Below, one piece after another: positions 24,501 through 35,249 of a DNA stretch of 64,000 bases. The notes below the pieces were generated by a model, which had not been told where the DNA came from, made no database searches, and worked only from the letters and a program-made list of their open reading frames with translations. This DNA comes from Chamaecrista fasciculata (lineage: Eukaryota; Streptophyta; Magnoliopsida; Fabales; Fabaceae): the NCBI GenBank assembly GCA_003254925.1, contig QANZ01029605.1, positions 92,551 through 156,550 on the forward strand. Direction: 5' to 3'. Position numbers and translations under genes: made by a program. Positions within the stretch are counted from its first letter, which is position 1, and each line of letters begins with the position of its first letter.

Positions 24501-26117
24501 TTTAAGCACCAATTTTTATGGGTCAGTATAAAAGATGGGATGCAAATGTTGACGTGGTATAATGTTGAAAAATAATAAAAAAATAATCACATGTATTTGG
24601 TACTATTGTAAAATATATGTATTTTGGTAAAAAAAAAAGTAACATAAATACCAAAATCAATTAAATTTTTTGTGGAAAATGCATAAAACTACATTAATTC
24701 TAATTATTGCGTTAAAAGTATTTTTAAATATGAAAATTTACCGAAAATGCTTAAGTTTTTTTATATGTGGGAGGAGCCTTCTGGTCGTCCTCCCACTTAT
24801 ACTATGATAAAAGTATTACATTCAATTAAAATAAGAGAAAATATATTATTTGATCCAATTTTTTACGGAGTAAACAATTTAATCCCTAATTTATTTTACA
24901 TACATATTTGCGCATGCAAAGTCTCTAGTATATATTATGCGTAAATTTATTTATAAAACTTATATTTTCTTATTCTTGTTGTAAAATAACCAAAAAAATC
25001 TGTGTTTGCGCAGTGTAACGATATGCCATCAGGGGAAAAGTTTTTCATAAGGAATTATAAAGAAAAACATATCAGAATTTTGTTATATCAATTTTGAGAA
25101 AATTTTATTTTGGTCCCTCACATGCTCATTTTTTTTTTTAAAGTTAGTCATTGTTAAATTTATCCTCTCAATTTAAAATTATTTTCATCAATGACTTTTA
25201 TCTAAATTGATGGCACAAATTGGACACGGAACACTTATAGATAAGTGACATGTTAATTACTAATAAATACATATATGTTTTTACTATCAAGTATCAGTTA
25301 CTATAAGTAATTTTTTAATACTATTTAAGACTTCACATAAAATCTCTAAATCTCTTGCAGATTTGTTTATGAATGTCAAAATCTTTTGCTTACATATGTC
25401 TATTAAAATATTTTCTCTGACTAATAATGTCATCTCATCAGTTAAGAATAATATATATATCACTAATTTAGTTTTAAAAAATGAACTGAGTTAGTGACAT
25501 TCATACCAAAAATTGTTGTGAGGGATCAAATTGATTTTTTTTAAAAAAAATAACTTAATGAAACATTAATATACGATTGACCAACGTAAGAGTTTGTAGG
25601 GCATTTGGTATATGAGTTAAAGAATCACAGGAATAAGACGTTTCCACTTTTTAAAATGAATATATACATAAAGTAATTTATATGCTTTAAATATTTTTAC
25701 ATATGAAGTTTATTCTTAAAAACAAATAAGTAAATAACTACTAGTAAATATAAAATCTAGATACATCTAATTATCATATTCATCCATATAATAATTATCA
25801 TCATCATACATAACATCGTTTCTTAAATCATCATAAATAATCAATAGTGGCAAGATATTTAATAGGCCAAATTACAAATTTAATCTCTTATCTTTTGATC
25901 AAGATACAAATTAGTCCATTATCATTTTTTTACACGAAAAGTTTCTTATATTAGGAATATTTTTAATTTTTTAAAAATAAACATGGCATATTCATCAAGA
26001 AATTCTCTTTCATCATTTTTAACATGAACAAATTTCGTCACATATTTGCACGTTGACTGCTCGGGTTTTTCGTATCTCATTTCCGGTCCACGAAGCAATC
26101 CTCATCTTTCTTTCTTT
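24501..26117. other. AT-rich intergenic DNA
   Basis: No gene is supported. A weak pair of 'ttggtccctca' and 'gagggatcaaattga' words near 25110 and 25520 suggests a decayed foldback element without clear ends. The 65-codon frame at 24747 lacks motifs. Confidence 0.5.
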
Positions 26118-26382
26118 GAGTAAACTAATAATTTGGTCTCTAAAAGATCACCGAACTGACAACTCAGTTCCTGAAAGATCGAAATGTATAATTTAATCCT
26201 TGAAATATTAAAACGGTACACATTTTAGTCCCAAAAAGATTAAAACGATATACTATTTGGTTCATATAAAGAAAATTAGTATATTATTATGATCTTTTAA
26301 GGATTAAATTGTATATTTCAATCTTTCAAGGACTGAGTTATCCGCTCATTAATCTTTCAGGGACCAAATTGTTACTTTAGTC
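26118..26382. mobile_element. GAGTAAAC foldback MITE (copy 1)
   Basis: It starts GAGTAAACTAATAATTTGG and ends as the inverse, CCAAATTGTTACTTTAGTC. Both arms carry 'ctgaaagatcgaaatgtata'-type words. It is a close relative of the element at 33494-33735, but I see no clean target duplication here. Confidence 0.7.
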
Positions 26383-28180
26383 TTTTCCTTTTCATAATCT
26401 AGGTACATACCACTTCTTTTCCGCTCAATAAATTAGTTACTGTAGTCAAGGCTCAAACATCTAGAATGACCACGGGTTGGGCTAGCCCAATATCCTTCTT
26501 ATGAAGACCAAACCTAACACGAGAATTAGAGCAACAAATTTTCCTCGCCAAAAAAAAAATCTTGGTCTTATTGATTATGTTTCAGTTTTTTTTTTTTGGC
26601 CTGAATGTTTCAGTTTTCTTAACACAATTTATTTTAAGTAAAAGTATACAATTTTTTCATTAATTTTTAATTTCATTCTTAATATTTGTTTGCTGTTATT
26701 TTTGTCTTTAAAATTTTATATTTTTGTCAATTTTATTTTTTGACTAACATTTTTCAATAAATTAACAATAAACTTTATCTTATTTTTCAATATGAGTTGA
26801 GATTTGAGTTTTCTTTTTATTAATTTTACAATACATAAGATATTGAAATGCATATGAATTTATGCGAATGGCAATTGGCAAATATGGACGTCCAAATCTA
26901 ACTCATCAAGACATCAATGTTTTTCTAAAAAAAAAATGCTAACATTTGGTGAATGATAGAGAAAAGAAAGAATGGATGAAATGTTAGATTTGATAGGCAT
27001 ATTATTCTTTCTTTTTTGTTCTTTATATCACAATAGTATTATTCGTTTGTCATTTTAAAGGAAAGAATAAATTAATATTTACTTACTTTTACCTAATGAT
27101 TTTAAGTTTTTGATTCAAAACTTGTTCTTTTTGGACCAAGCAAAATGTTCTTGATACCTTAGAGATAAAAGTGAATCCAATCATTTATAGTTTTCAAGGT
27201 TAATGATGGTGGTGAGGATCAAGCGTTATAAAATAATATATATGATTCACATAAAAGAACTTTTATTAACAAAAAGAAAAGAAGAAGCTGCATATTAATG
27301 TTTAAACTTTTATATGGTCCCATGGTACTTCTTGAACATACAAGATTACCAATTCATCATTGATTTCTCCAACTTCTTTTCTTTTTCTCGAGTTTTCTTC
27401 CTTTCTTTTTGTGCCCTCTCTTCATCCTCTCATTTTATTATTGTTTTTAATGTTAATTTAATTATTGCTTTGTACTATTATACATACCTTTAATCAATTT
27501 AAAACAAAAATCACTTTAAGAGTTTTTAATTATCATTTTAAATTATATATTACTAAAGAATAAAGTATAAAAGAAAATATAAAATATTCAAAAATTAAAG
27601 TTTGATAACTTTTCAATTTTTTCAAAATAATATGAAAGTATCTGTATATATAATATTAATATTAAGATTAATGAAATTTTATTTAAGAAAGCAATCATCT
27701 TTACTGTTTTATTACTTTAAAATATCATAAAATATTATTCCATATTGTATAATTCATTTTATTTTTTAAATGAAAAATAATTAATACTTATATACACTTC
27801 AATATATGTAAAACTAATAAACAATATATATATATAACTTATCTAAAAATCATTATTTCTTTTAGTTAGTTTATCGATTCAGCATCTCATAAAATCTATA
27901 AAAAAAGCAAGTGGCTTTTGGACCCTTTGGGTGGGTAAACCAAAAAGAAAAGAAAAATGCCATATCAGGCAATAGAAGATTGAGGCCACCTTTTTAACAC
28001 CACCCATCTCAATCATTTCTAGTTGTCATGATAAGATGATACCAACCTTACTTCCACTTCAACATAAGTGCATAAATAAAGCATCTAATTGTATATTTGT
28101 TAGCTTTATCTATTTTTTTCCTTTTTTTAAAATAGATAGAATAAATAAAATAATAAGAAAACAATAAGAACATACAAGAG
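26383..28180. other. AT-rich intergenic DNA
   Basis: I see no gene, RNA or bounded repeat. Confidence 0.5.
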
Positions 28181-28336
28181 AATAAGGGATACGGCTTTTT
28201 TTTCACACCAGTACTCGTACCCCATAAGGGATAAGGCATATGTGCCATATGTGCCTTTCCCCCGTACTCGTACCCCATAATTTCTTTTTCACACTAGTAC
28301 GGGTACGGGGTACGGCTTTTTTTTTTTTTTTTTNTT
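28181..28336. mobile_element. Fragment of a GTACGGGGTACG-type element
   Basis: 'ccagtactcgtaccccata', 'ccgtactcgtaccccata' and 'gtacgggtacggggtacgg' occur close together around poly-T tracts, and a single N falls at 28334. The same 'gtaccccgtacccgtat' signature bounds the element in MAPKKK3 intron 6 (50099-50552). The fragment has no defined ends. Confidence 0.4.
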
Positions 28337-28582
28337 AATTTTTTTATGGAATATATACATATTTAATTAATTATTTGAAAAAAAATTATAAATTGTGTGT
28401 ATTTTATATTTGTTATTGTCTTTTTAAGAAATAAATTACTAATTTTATTTTGATTGATGTGGTATAGAAAATAATTTGATACCATTTAAATTAAAAAAAA
28501 AAAACTACTTTTGAAAGTGAAATATTAACTACTATTTTATTCATCTAACCTACTATCATTATTCTTCTATAAATTAAATATA

Positions 28583-29250
28583 GGTTAAAGTGCAATTTTA
28601 TTCTAATATCTTTGAGGTAAGTTACAATCTAGCCCTTTATCTATTTTTTCTTGTGATTTTGGCCGTATATATTTCCTAAAAGTTACACTCTTTAGTTCCA
28701 ACGACTAAATGTAGTCATATCTCTTTTGTTTTAAGCTCGATTGCAACGAATTTTTGAGCCACGTGTTATTCTTGACGAGTCCTAATTTCTTTATTCAATT
28801 GGAGCCGTCAACAAACAAGACTAGATTGAACTCCAAAAGTAAGCCGCTCATTTCACAGTAAAAAAAATTGATCGTATCTCTCTTTTTTCAAGTCCAATTG
28901 TGATAAGTTCGGAACTATATATTAATCTTGACGAGTCCTTATTCTGTCTAGTAGATCGTCAGCAAATGAGGTTAAATTGAGCCCAAAAGTGATTATAAAA
29001 TCAAAAGGTGAAAAAATATGATAAACCACTTTCGAACTCGACCACATTTGCTGACGATCTCAATTGGGTAAAAAAAGAACTCTTCAAGAGTAATACATAA
29101 CTCTGAAGTTGTCACAATTAGACTTGAAATGAGTTAAATATGACTAATTTTGCTTTTTTAACTATTAAATGAGCAACTCATTTTTAGAGGTCAATTAAAG
29201 AGCTAGGTTACAATTTAGCTCAAAAATAAAGTATAAAATTACACTTTAGC
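28583..29250. mobile_element. Foldback element of the 2098 family (copy 2)
   Basis: The ends are GGTTAAAGTGCAATTTTA and the inverse of GGCTAAAGTGTAATTTTA. The inner sequence repeats the family core in both orientations ('gacgagtcctaatttcttt', 'ttggagccgtcaacaaac', 'actcttcaagagtaatac'). It has no coding frame. Confidence 0.6.
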
Positions 29251-29925
29251 CTTAGATGTTGAGAATATTATATATTATAATATTAGAGTGTGTCAAATAA
29301 AAGTCTCACATTACTTAGTTTATGGATGGGTCAAGTGTATATATATTAAGATGTGAAAAGAGTGGCTAACCAAGTAAAGATAAACGAAGGTCTCACGCAC
29401 ACAAGCATGAGCCACCGGTGGGCAATCGTAGTTAAAAACTGACGATTTCCCCCCTCCCAACGTGCGTAGACGGGAGCACCGAGTCTTTTTAAAAAATCAA
29501 TTTTATATTTGTTAATATTATTTTCTGATATTTATGGCTTAAACGTCACTCTCTCAAATGGCTTAATATATGTTCAAATGTGACATAGGTTCAGGGACTA
29601 ATCTGAACCAACTTATTGATATATTATCTTCTGCTGTTTTGTGACCTTGTTGAATCAACAAGAAGAGTTTGTTTAACCCTGGAGAGTACCACTTCCTAAT
29701 TTACTGAGGGGGTGCTTAATAAATTTTTAAAAATAATGTCTTTGTGACGCGACTCAAACTAAATTCTATCTTACAATTTTCGTGCATGTCCCAAACATTA
29801 TATATATATATATATATATATGAGTTACGATGGGAAATGATTAGAGGGAGCTGGCAAATATTGTAAGCCATGCATATTGCATGAGCATCACTTCTTGTGA
29901 TTTATATTCTGATGGGTCCTACAAC

Positions 29926-29964
<39 letters not shown>

Positions 29965-30660
29965 TAAATCCAAAAGTAGTTAAGAGGAGTTGATCTAATT
30001 TAAACACAATATAATTAATGTATACATTTTAAAGAGCCATGGGCCAAAGGCATGGATGGGTCATTGCATGATTCATGACGTGAGCCGACATGAATTGGAT
30101 TTTTCATTTTATATTCCGAATTTAATATCTATCGCAAAATTTCAATCCACTTCAAGTAGAAGTTACGCCTCATCTTCTTTGATGTGAGCTTAGTATGTCG
30201 CAACGAACAGTTTCGCCACTAAAGCAATAATATATATTGAGCAGCTGAAAAAGCTTCCGCTATACAATTTCCGTTACTCTAATTCTTATAAGATTCCTAG
30301 ATATAATTGTTTCGTAGCACTATACCTTTCGCTTTAGAATTGCACAAATAAAGAAAAGAACTGGAAAATAAAGTATGAATTAATGAGGACATTTTAGAAA
30401 TACTTTATTATCAAGAAAAGAACTGAGAAATAAAGTATGAATCAATAAAGTGTCTCCAAAATGCCACTCAAGTCATTAATTCATAAGATCAATATTCTTG
30501 ATGGTAATCGAATTTATATTTTATGATAAAAAAATCACTTAAAAATAACAATTAAACTAAAATAGACCAATTTGGCATTCTCATAGAAATGGACCTCAAA
30601 TGAAATAATTTGATCAACTATCAAATTTAACAAATACTTTCCCTCGACTATGATGTTGCA
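29251..30660. other. Intergenic DNA with AT microsatellites
   Basis: (AT)n runs lie at about 29803-29822 and 29933-29962. A GC-richer patch at 29390-29485 ('cacgcacacaagcatgagcc', 'gtgcgtagacgggagcacc') could be a repeat remnant but has no recognisable tRNA boxes. A 60-bp motif ending in 'aaagtatgaat' is duplicated at about 30349-30381 and 30414-30446. Confidence 0.45.
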
Positions 30661-31238
30661 AATATATATTTGAGTAAACTCCCAAATTGGTCCCTGGATT
30701 ATTAGGTCGCTGACAAATTGGTCCCTGATTTATGGAAATTGACAAATAGGTCCCCGAATTTTACTAACGTTAGTCAAATTAGTCCTTCCGTTAAATTGCC
30801 GTTAGCCAAGACGATGACGTGTCTGTTAACTGCTGACGTGGCACGTTAAGTGCCACGTCAGCAGTTGAAAAATTGAAAAAAAAAAAGAAAAGCGCCACCT
30901 GTACGTCATTTGCCACATAAGCATTAATAATTAAAAAAAAAATTCCTTCAAAAATCAAATTGGTCCCTGAGTCATAATTTTTTCAGAAAAAAAAAATTAA
31001 TTTTAACTCACCCATTCTTATCCCATTATTTTCGATTCCCCCTCTTTTTAATCATCTTCATTCATTTTAGTCTCAAATCCTCAAAATAAAATTGTAAAGT
31101 GTCTCAAAACTCTTCCAAACATTTCAATTTAGTCCTCAAAAGTATTAAAAACACTAAAACCTAAACCCCATTATTTTCAATTCCCCCTCTTTTTCATCAT
31201 CTTCATTCATTTTAGTCCCAAATCCTCAAAATAAAATT

Positions 31239-31332
31239 NNNNNNNNNNNNNNNNNNNNNNNNNNNNNNNNNNNNNNNNNNNNNNNNNNNNNNNNNNNNNN
31301 NNNNNNNNNNNNNNNNNNNNNNNNNNNNNNNN
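31239..31332. other. Assembly gap (run of N)
   Basis: Ninety-four unknown bases lie within the left arm of the Pack-MULE-like element, exactly where the right arm carries 166-bp tandem repeats. Open frames crossing this gap are artefacts. Confidence 0.97.
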
Positions 31333-31342
31333 GGCAATGGAT

Positions 31343-31486
31343 CCTCTGCCGTACCGCACACCGTGCGGTGCGGCGAGGACCAATGGCGGGCTGCCACGTG
31401 GACGAGCCTGCACACGTGGCGCCACGTGGCAGCCCGCCATTGGTCCTCGCCGCACCGCACGGTGTGCGGTACGACAGAGGATCTGC
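31343..31486. repeat. Near-perfect GC-rich 62-bp inverted repeat
   Basis: Arms at about 31343-31404 and 31425-31486 are inverse copies with one mismatch, enclosing a spacer of about 20 bp. Each arm contains GTGCGGTGCGG and CCACGTGG words and is strongly GC-rich in AT-rich surroundings. It could be a small nested MITE inside the Pack-MULE or a cruciform-forming part of it; I see no clear target duplication. Confidence 0.85.
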
Positions 31487-31489
31487 TCC

Positions 31490-31622
31490 CAACCTCAAAA
31501 TCCTAAACCCTAAAACCCTAAACCCCAAACCCTAAAACCTAAAACCTAAACCCTAAAATCCTAAAACCCTAAACCCCAAAACCCAAAACCCTAAAACCTA
31601 AAATCCTAAAACCTAAACCCTC
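31490..31622. repeat. Degenerate telomere-like CCCTAAA array
   Basis: 'ccctaaa', 'cctaaaa' and 'ccccaaa' units repeat irregularly for about 130 bp. The inverse 'tttagggttt'-type words occur in the right-arm tandem repeats of the same element, so this is more likely amplified from the element's own subterminal sequence than a captured telomere. Confidence 0.7.
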
Positions 31623-31868
31623 TCCCCTTTTATCAAGATATGCTTTCAATCAAGTCCCTGCACAAATTACAAATTGGCCCTGACTGTTTTCTTTTCTTTT
31701 CAAAATGGTCCCATCTTCTTCATCCAATTCACAGATTCGACAACAAAACTTCATCTCCTTCATCTTCCAAAAATCCAAGCTTGAATCAACAGATTCAACA
31801 GCAAAACTACCAGATTCGACAATAAAACTACTAGATTCGCTCAGATTCGACAACAAAACTGAGAAAAT

Positions 31869-32162
31869 ATGGGAGAAAACACGAGATTCGTGATGCTAGC
31901 TCGAGAACCGATCATTCCGCGAACGGATCGGCCGTTCAAAACGAGCATCGTGTTGACTCACGATAAAGGAACGTCGGTGCTGTTCAAGGTTCTGTCGGCG
32001 TTCGCGTTTCGAAACATCAGCTTGACGAAGATTGAGTCCAGACCTCACCGGAATCGGCCGATTAGGCTCGTCGACGACGCGAATGTCGGCACGGCGAAGC
32101 ATTTCGAGTACATGTTCTATGTGGATTTTGAAGCTTTGCTCGTCGAAGATGAAGATGATTAA
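31869..32162 (+). CDS. ACT-domain fragment of arogenate dehydratase, captured by a MULE
   Basis: The 97-codon frame contains [46 protein letters not shown] and [16 protein letters not shown], which match the end of the catalytic part and most of the ACT domain of plant arogenate dehydratases. In those plastid enzymes, which convert arogenate to phenylalanine, the ACT domain senses phenylalanine, and ESRP belongs to the ligand-binding motif. Similarity ends after DFEA; the last residues (LLVEDEDD) come from other sequence. The full enzyme is about 400 residues, so transit peptide and catalytic core are missing. The wording is closest to the intronless ADT3/ADT6-type paralogues as I recall them. 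The frame has its own ATG and no internal stop. Whether it is expressed is unknown. Confidence 0.82.
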   Translation: MGENTRFVMLAREPIIPRTDRPFKTSIVLTHDKGTSVLFKVLSAFAFRNISLTKIESRPHRNRPIRLVDDANVGTAKHFEYMFYVDFEALLVEDEDD

Positions 32163-32411
32163 TGATGAAGATGGGTACGATTTGTGGGATTTCCCGTCGC
32201 CTTAAATGAAGAAATAAGGGGATGTTTTGATTCTGGGTAGGATGATGAAGATGGGTAGGATTTATGGGATTTAGGATGATGAAGATGAAGATATTGAAGG
32301 CGTGAGGATGATGATTGAGGATGATGAAGATGCAGAAATTAGGGCGTGTTTGGTGTTTGATTTTGGGAAAATCATTTTTTTTTAAGAAAATAAGTTTGGA
32401 AGATTTTTGGG

Positions 32412-32835
32412 ACACTTTAAAATTGTATTTTGAGGATTTGAGACTAAAATGAATGAAGATGATGAAAAAGGGGGGAATTGAAAATAATGGGGTTTAGAGT
32501 TTGGGGTTTAAAGTTTAGGTTTTAGGATTTTTAATACTTTTGAGGACTAAATTGAAATGTTTGGAAGAGTTTTGAGACACTTTACAATTTTATTTTGAGG
32601 ATTTGGGACTAAAATGAATGAACATGACAAAAAAGAAGGGGAATTGAAAATAATGGGGTTTAGAGTTTGGGGTTTGGGTTTTAGGTTTTAGGGTTTTTAA
32701 TACTTTTGAGGACTAAATTGAAATGTTTGGAAGAGTTTTGAGACACTTTACAATTTTATTTTGAGGATTTGGGACTAAAATGAATGAAGATGATTAAAAA
32801 GAGGGGGAATTGAAAATAATGGGATAAGAATGGGT
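32412..32835. repeat. Subterminal tandem repeat, about 166 bp, 2.5 copies
   Basis: Units beginning 'cacttta(a/c)aattttattttg' start at about 32412, 32577 and 32744. Each contains 'gggggaattgaaaataatgg' and 'ttttgaggactaaattgaaa'. Inverted counterparts lie in the left arm around 31030-31238, where the assembly breaks into Ns. Confidence 0.85.
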
Positions 32836-33186
32836 GAGTAAAAATTAATTTTCTTTTTTTTTTCCTGAAAAAATTATGACTCAGGGACCAATTTGATTTT
32901 TGAAGGAATTATTTTTTTTTAAATTATTAATGCTTATGTGGCAAATGAAGTACAGGTGGCGCTTTTTTTTTCAATTTTCCAACTGCTGACGTGGCACTTA
33001 ACGTGCCACGTCAGCAGTTAACGGACACGTCATCGTCTTGGCTAACGGCAACTTAACAGAAGGACTAATTTGACTAACGTTAGTTAAATTCGGGGACCTA
33101 TTTGTCAATTTCCATAAATCAGGGACCAATTTGTCAGCGACCCAATAATCCAGGGACTAATTTGGGAGTTTACTCAATATATATTT

Positions 33187-33484
33187 ATTTCCCTCAACTA
33201 TCATATACTTCTCTTAAACTTTAGAATTTAACAAATAACCTTTTAAATTTTCACATCTTTGATTTTTTTTATTATACTATTTAGTATATGAGAAATTTTA
33301 AAAATAATTATATTAAATATGTATAAATAGAAACATTAGGTGAAAATTATTAGAGTTACATCAAATATTGTGAAAATTCATTGTGCTATTTACTAACTTT
33401 TGTACTTTAATGAGATGATATTTACGATTATACCATATTATAATTGTAAATATCATCTCATGATATTTGATAAACTTATACAAA
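33187..33484. other. AT-rich intergenic DNA
   Basis: I see nothing recognisable between the Pack-MULE-like element and the MITE at 33494. Confidence 0.5.
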
Positions 33485-33493
33485 TTAATAATT

Positions 33494-33735
33494 GAGTAAA
33501 CTAATAATTTTGTCCCTAAAAAATCACTGAGTTAATAACCTGATCCCTGAAAGATTAAAATGTATAATTTAGTCTCTGAAAGATCAAAACGGTATACTAA
33601 TATACTGTTTTAATCTTTTAAGGACTAAAAAATATACCATTTTGATTTTTCAAAGATTAAATTGTACACTTCAATCTTTCAGGGACTGAGTTGTCAGCTC
33701 GATGATCTTTTAGAGACCAAATTGTTAGTTTACTC
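33494..33735. mobile_element. GAGTAAAC foldback MITE (copy 2) with 9-bp target duplication
   Basis: A perfect 9-bp direct repeat TTAATAATT (33485-33493 and 33736-33744) flanks 242 bp that start GAGTAAACTAATAATTTTG and end as the inverse, CAAATTGTTAGTTTACTC. The GAGTAAAC terminus is shared with the Pack-MULE-like element 300 bp away, so the two may use the same transposase. Confidence 0.85.
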
Positions 33736-33744
33736 TTAATAATT

Positions 33745-34531
33745 AATAATAATAAGTAGAGGTGGGTAGTGAATAAGATAGAGTGATGGATGGATGATGA
33801 GATTGGTTTAATTTGGAGGAGTCAACTTCGTTATGTAGGCCAAAACAAGAGAAGGTTGAAGGTCGCAAGCATGTGTGTCGTTGTCGTTAATGCCACCAAA
33901 AATATCTATCTTGTCCAATGTCCATATATTATCACCTCTCGCACTCTTCAACTGCTGTCGTTTCATTGGAAGGCCGTCGTATTACATGTCTATTTATGCT
34001 TCCAACCCATTTGTTAAATTTATACATTTTTTTTTTTATTGAACAACACAGACTAATATATTCTAGAGTAAGAGACTAAATTTATACATATATGTCCCAT
34101 CTTAGAGGGTTTTTTCACCGGTACATATTTAAAAAATATTTTTTTTCAAATAATTTTTTTTTATAATATTTTTCAATATATATTTTGTTTTGCAATGTTG
34201 CAAAATTATTTTGAATTTTATGCAAACTGAGTGAGGTGATTGGTTATTATGACTTGATCAGTTTGCTACCTACCTATCAGTTTACTCCAATTTGAATCCT
34301 CTACGGTGTATTTTAGGTAAAGTGCAGAGAGAGAAAGGAACAAGTAGAGGAGATAAAGTGGATCCTATTGACACTTTCTCTCTCTAACCTATTCCTATCT
34401 CTCTTTGCACTTCACCTAAAGTGCACTATAAAGAATCCTGTCTCTTAGTTACTAACTATCGACCCATTAAGTTTATGATCTCCTCATCAGGTAACTATCT
34501 ACATCTATCCTCATCAACTCCACCTAAATAA
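33745..34531. other. Intergenic DNA
   Basis: The 75-codon frame at 33790-34017 has no recognisable motif. An inverted pair 'aggtaaagtgcagagagaga / tctctttgcacttcacct' (34315-34425) forms a short foldback. Confidence 0.45.
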
Positions 34532-34540
34532 AACTTTTTA

Positions 34541-35240
34541 GGCAAAAATATTGTTGATACCCATAACGTATGAGGTCATTTTATGCAATATTCCTAACTT
34601 TTTTTTGTTGTCAATTATACCCCAAACGTTTCACATTTGAGTCAATTATATTCCAACCTCTAACTAATTACAGAATAGTCCAGAATGTTTGTCATCTTTA
34701 ACAAACAGGTCCTTAGAAGCCATTAACAACCCTCTTTCTCTTACCCTGAAATAATGCCATCACACTTCATCGTCCTCGTCCACGTTGTCATCGTTTTCGT
34801 CGACATAATCCTTCTCGTCGTCGTCCTCAGCTTTTTGGTCTCCCATAAATTACACCGTTCTCATCCATTTTCCTTCCCTTACAACCGCCTCTCTCACCCA
34901 TCTTCTTTATTTTTCTCGATTTCTCTGTATTCGAGGCTCATCGACGAGTTTGTGTGTGGTTGTCGGAACTGTGAAAAACAAAGGTGAGAGATTTTTCATG
35001 TTTCTCAATTGCAGGGATCAGTTCGTTAAATATGACAAACATTCTGGATTGTTCTGTAATTAGTTAGGGACTCATGTGGAAGAAAAATCTTGAGAGAATG
35101 GAGGATTTCTAAATAATAGAAACTTAAGGACCTTAAAACAAAAAAAAATGTCGGGTTGAGGTATAATTGACTCAAATGTGAAACGTTGGGGGTATAATTG
35201 ACAAAAAAAAACCGTCTGGGGTACCAACATTACTTTTGCC
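34541..35240. mobile_element. MULE-like foldback element with gene-like cargo
   Basis: The ends are GGCAAAAATATTGTTGATAC and the inverse of GGCAAAAGTAATGTTGGTAC, and both arms carry 'gtcaattatacc'. Flanking 9-mers AACTTTTTA (34532-34540) and AACTTTTTG (35241-35249) match at eight of nine positions. The centre (about 34750-35015) is GC-richer and unlike the arms. Confidence 0.75.
34754..34987 (+). pseudogene. Possible captured host fragment, unrecognised
   Basis: The 77-codon frame has a hydrophobic N-terminal half (IVLVHVVIVFVDIILLVVVL) followed by a His/Ser/Pro-rich part. It sits at the centre of the MULE-like element. I do not recognise a source gene; it could be noncoding cargo read by chance. 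Confidence 0.3.
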
Positions 35241-35249
35241 AACTTTTTG

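Larger units (their letters stand above)
30672..33175. mobile_element. Pack-MULE-like element carrying an arogenate dehydratase ACT fragment
   Basis: The element is bounded by a perfect 11-bp direct repeat AATATATATTT (30661-30671 and 33176-33186). Its long terminal inverted repeats start GAGTAAACTCCCAAATTGG and extend for several hundred bases (gene-free arms 30672 to about 31238, and about 32400 to 33175). The 2504-bp element has no transposase frame. Between the arms lie a 94-base gap, a GC-rich palindrome, telomere-like repeats and an open 97-codon copy of a host ACT domain. Long TIRs, 9-11 bp duplication and host cargo are the defining traits of Pack-MULEs. Confidence 0.88.

Noticed and set aside
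31207-31528. Three minus-strand frames crossing the N run
   Set aside because: They are translations through unknown bases and a palindrome, with no protein evidence.
31490-31622. True interstitial telomere from chromosome fusion
   Set aside because: The repeats are degenerate and related words occur inside the same transposon's arms, so an origin within the element is simpler.
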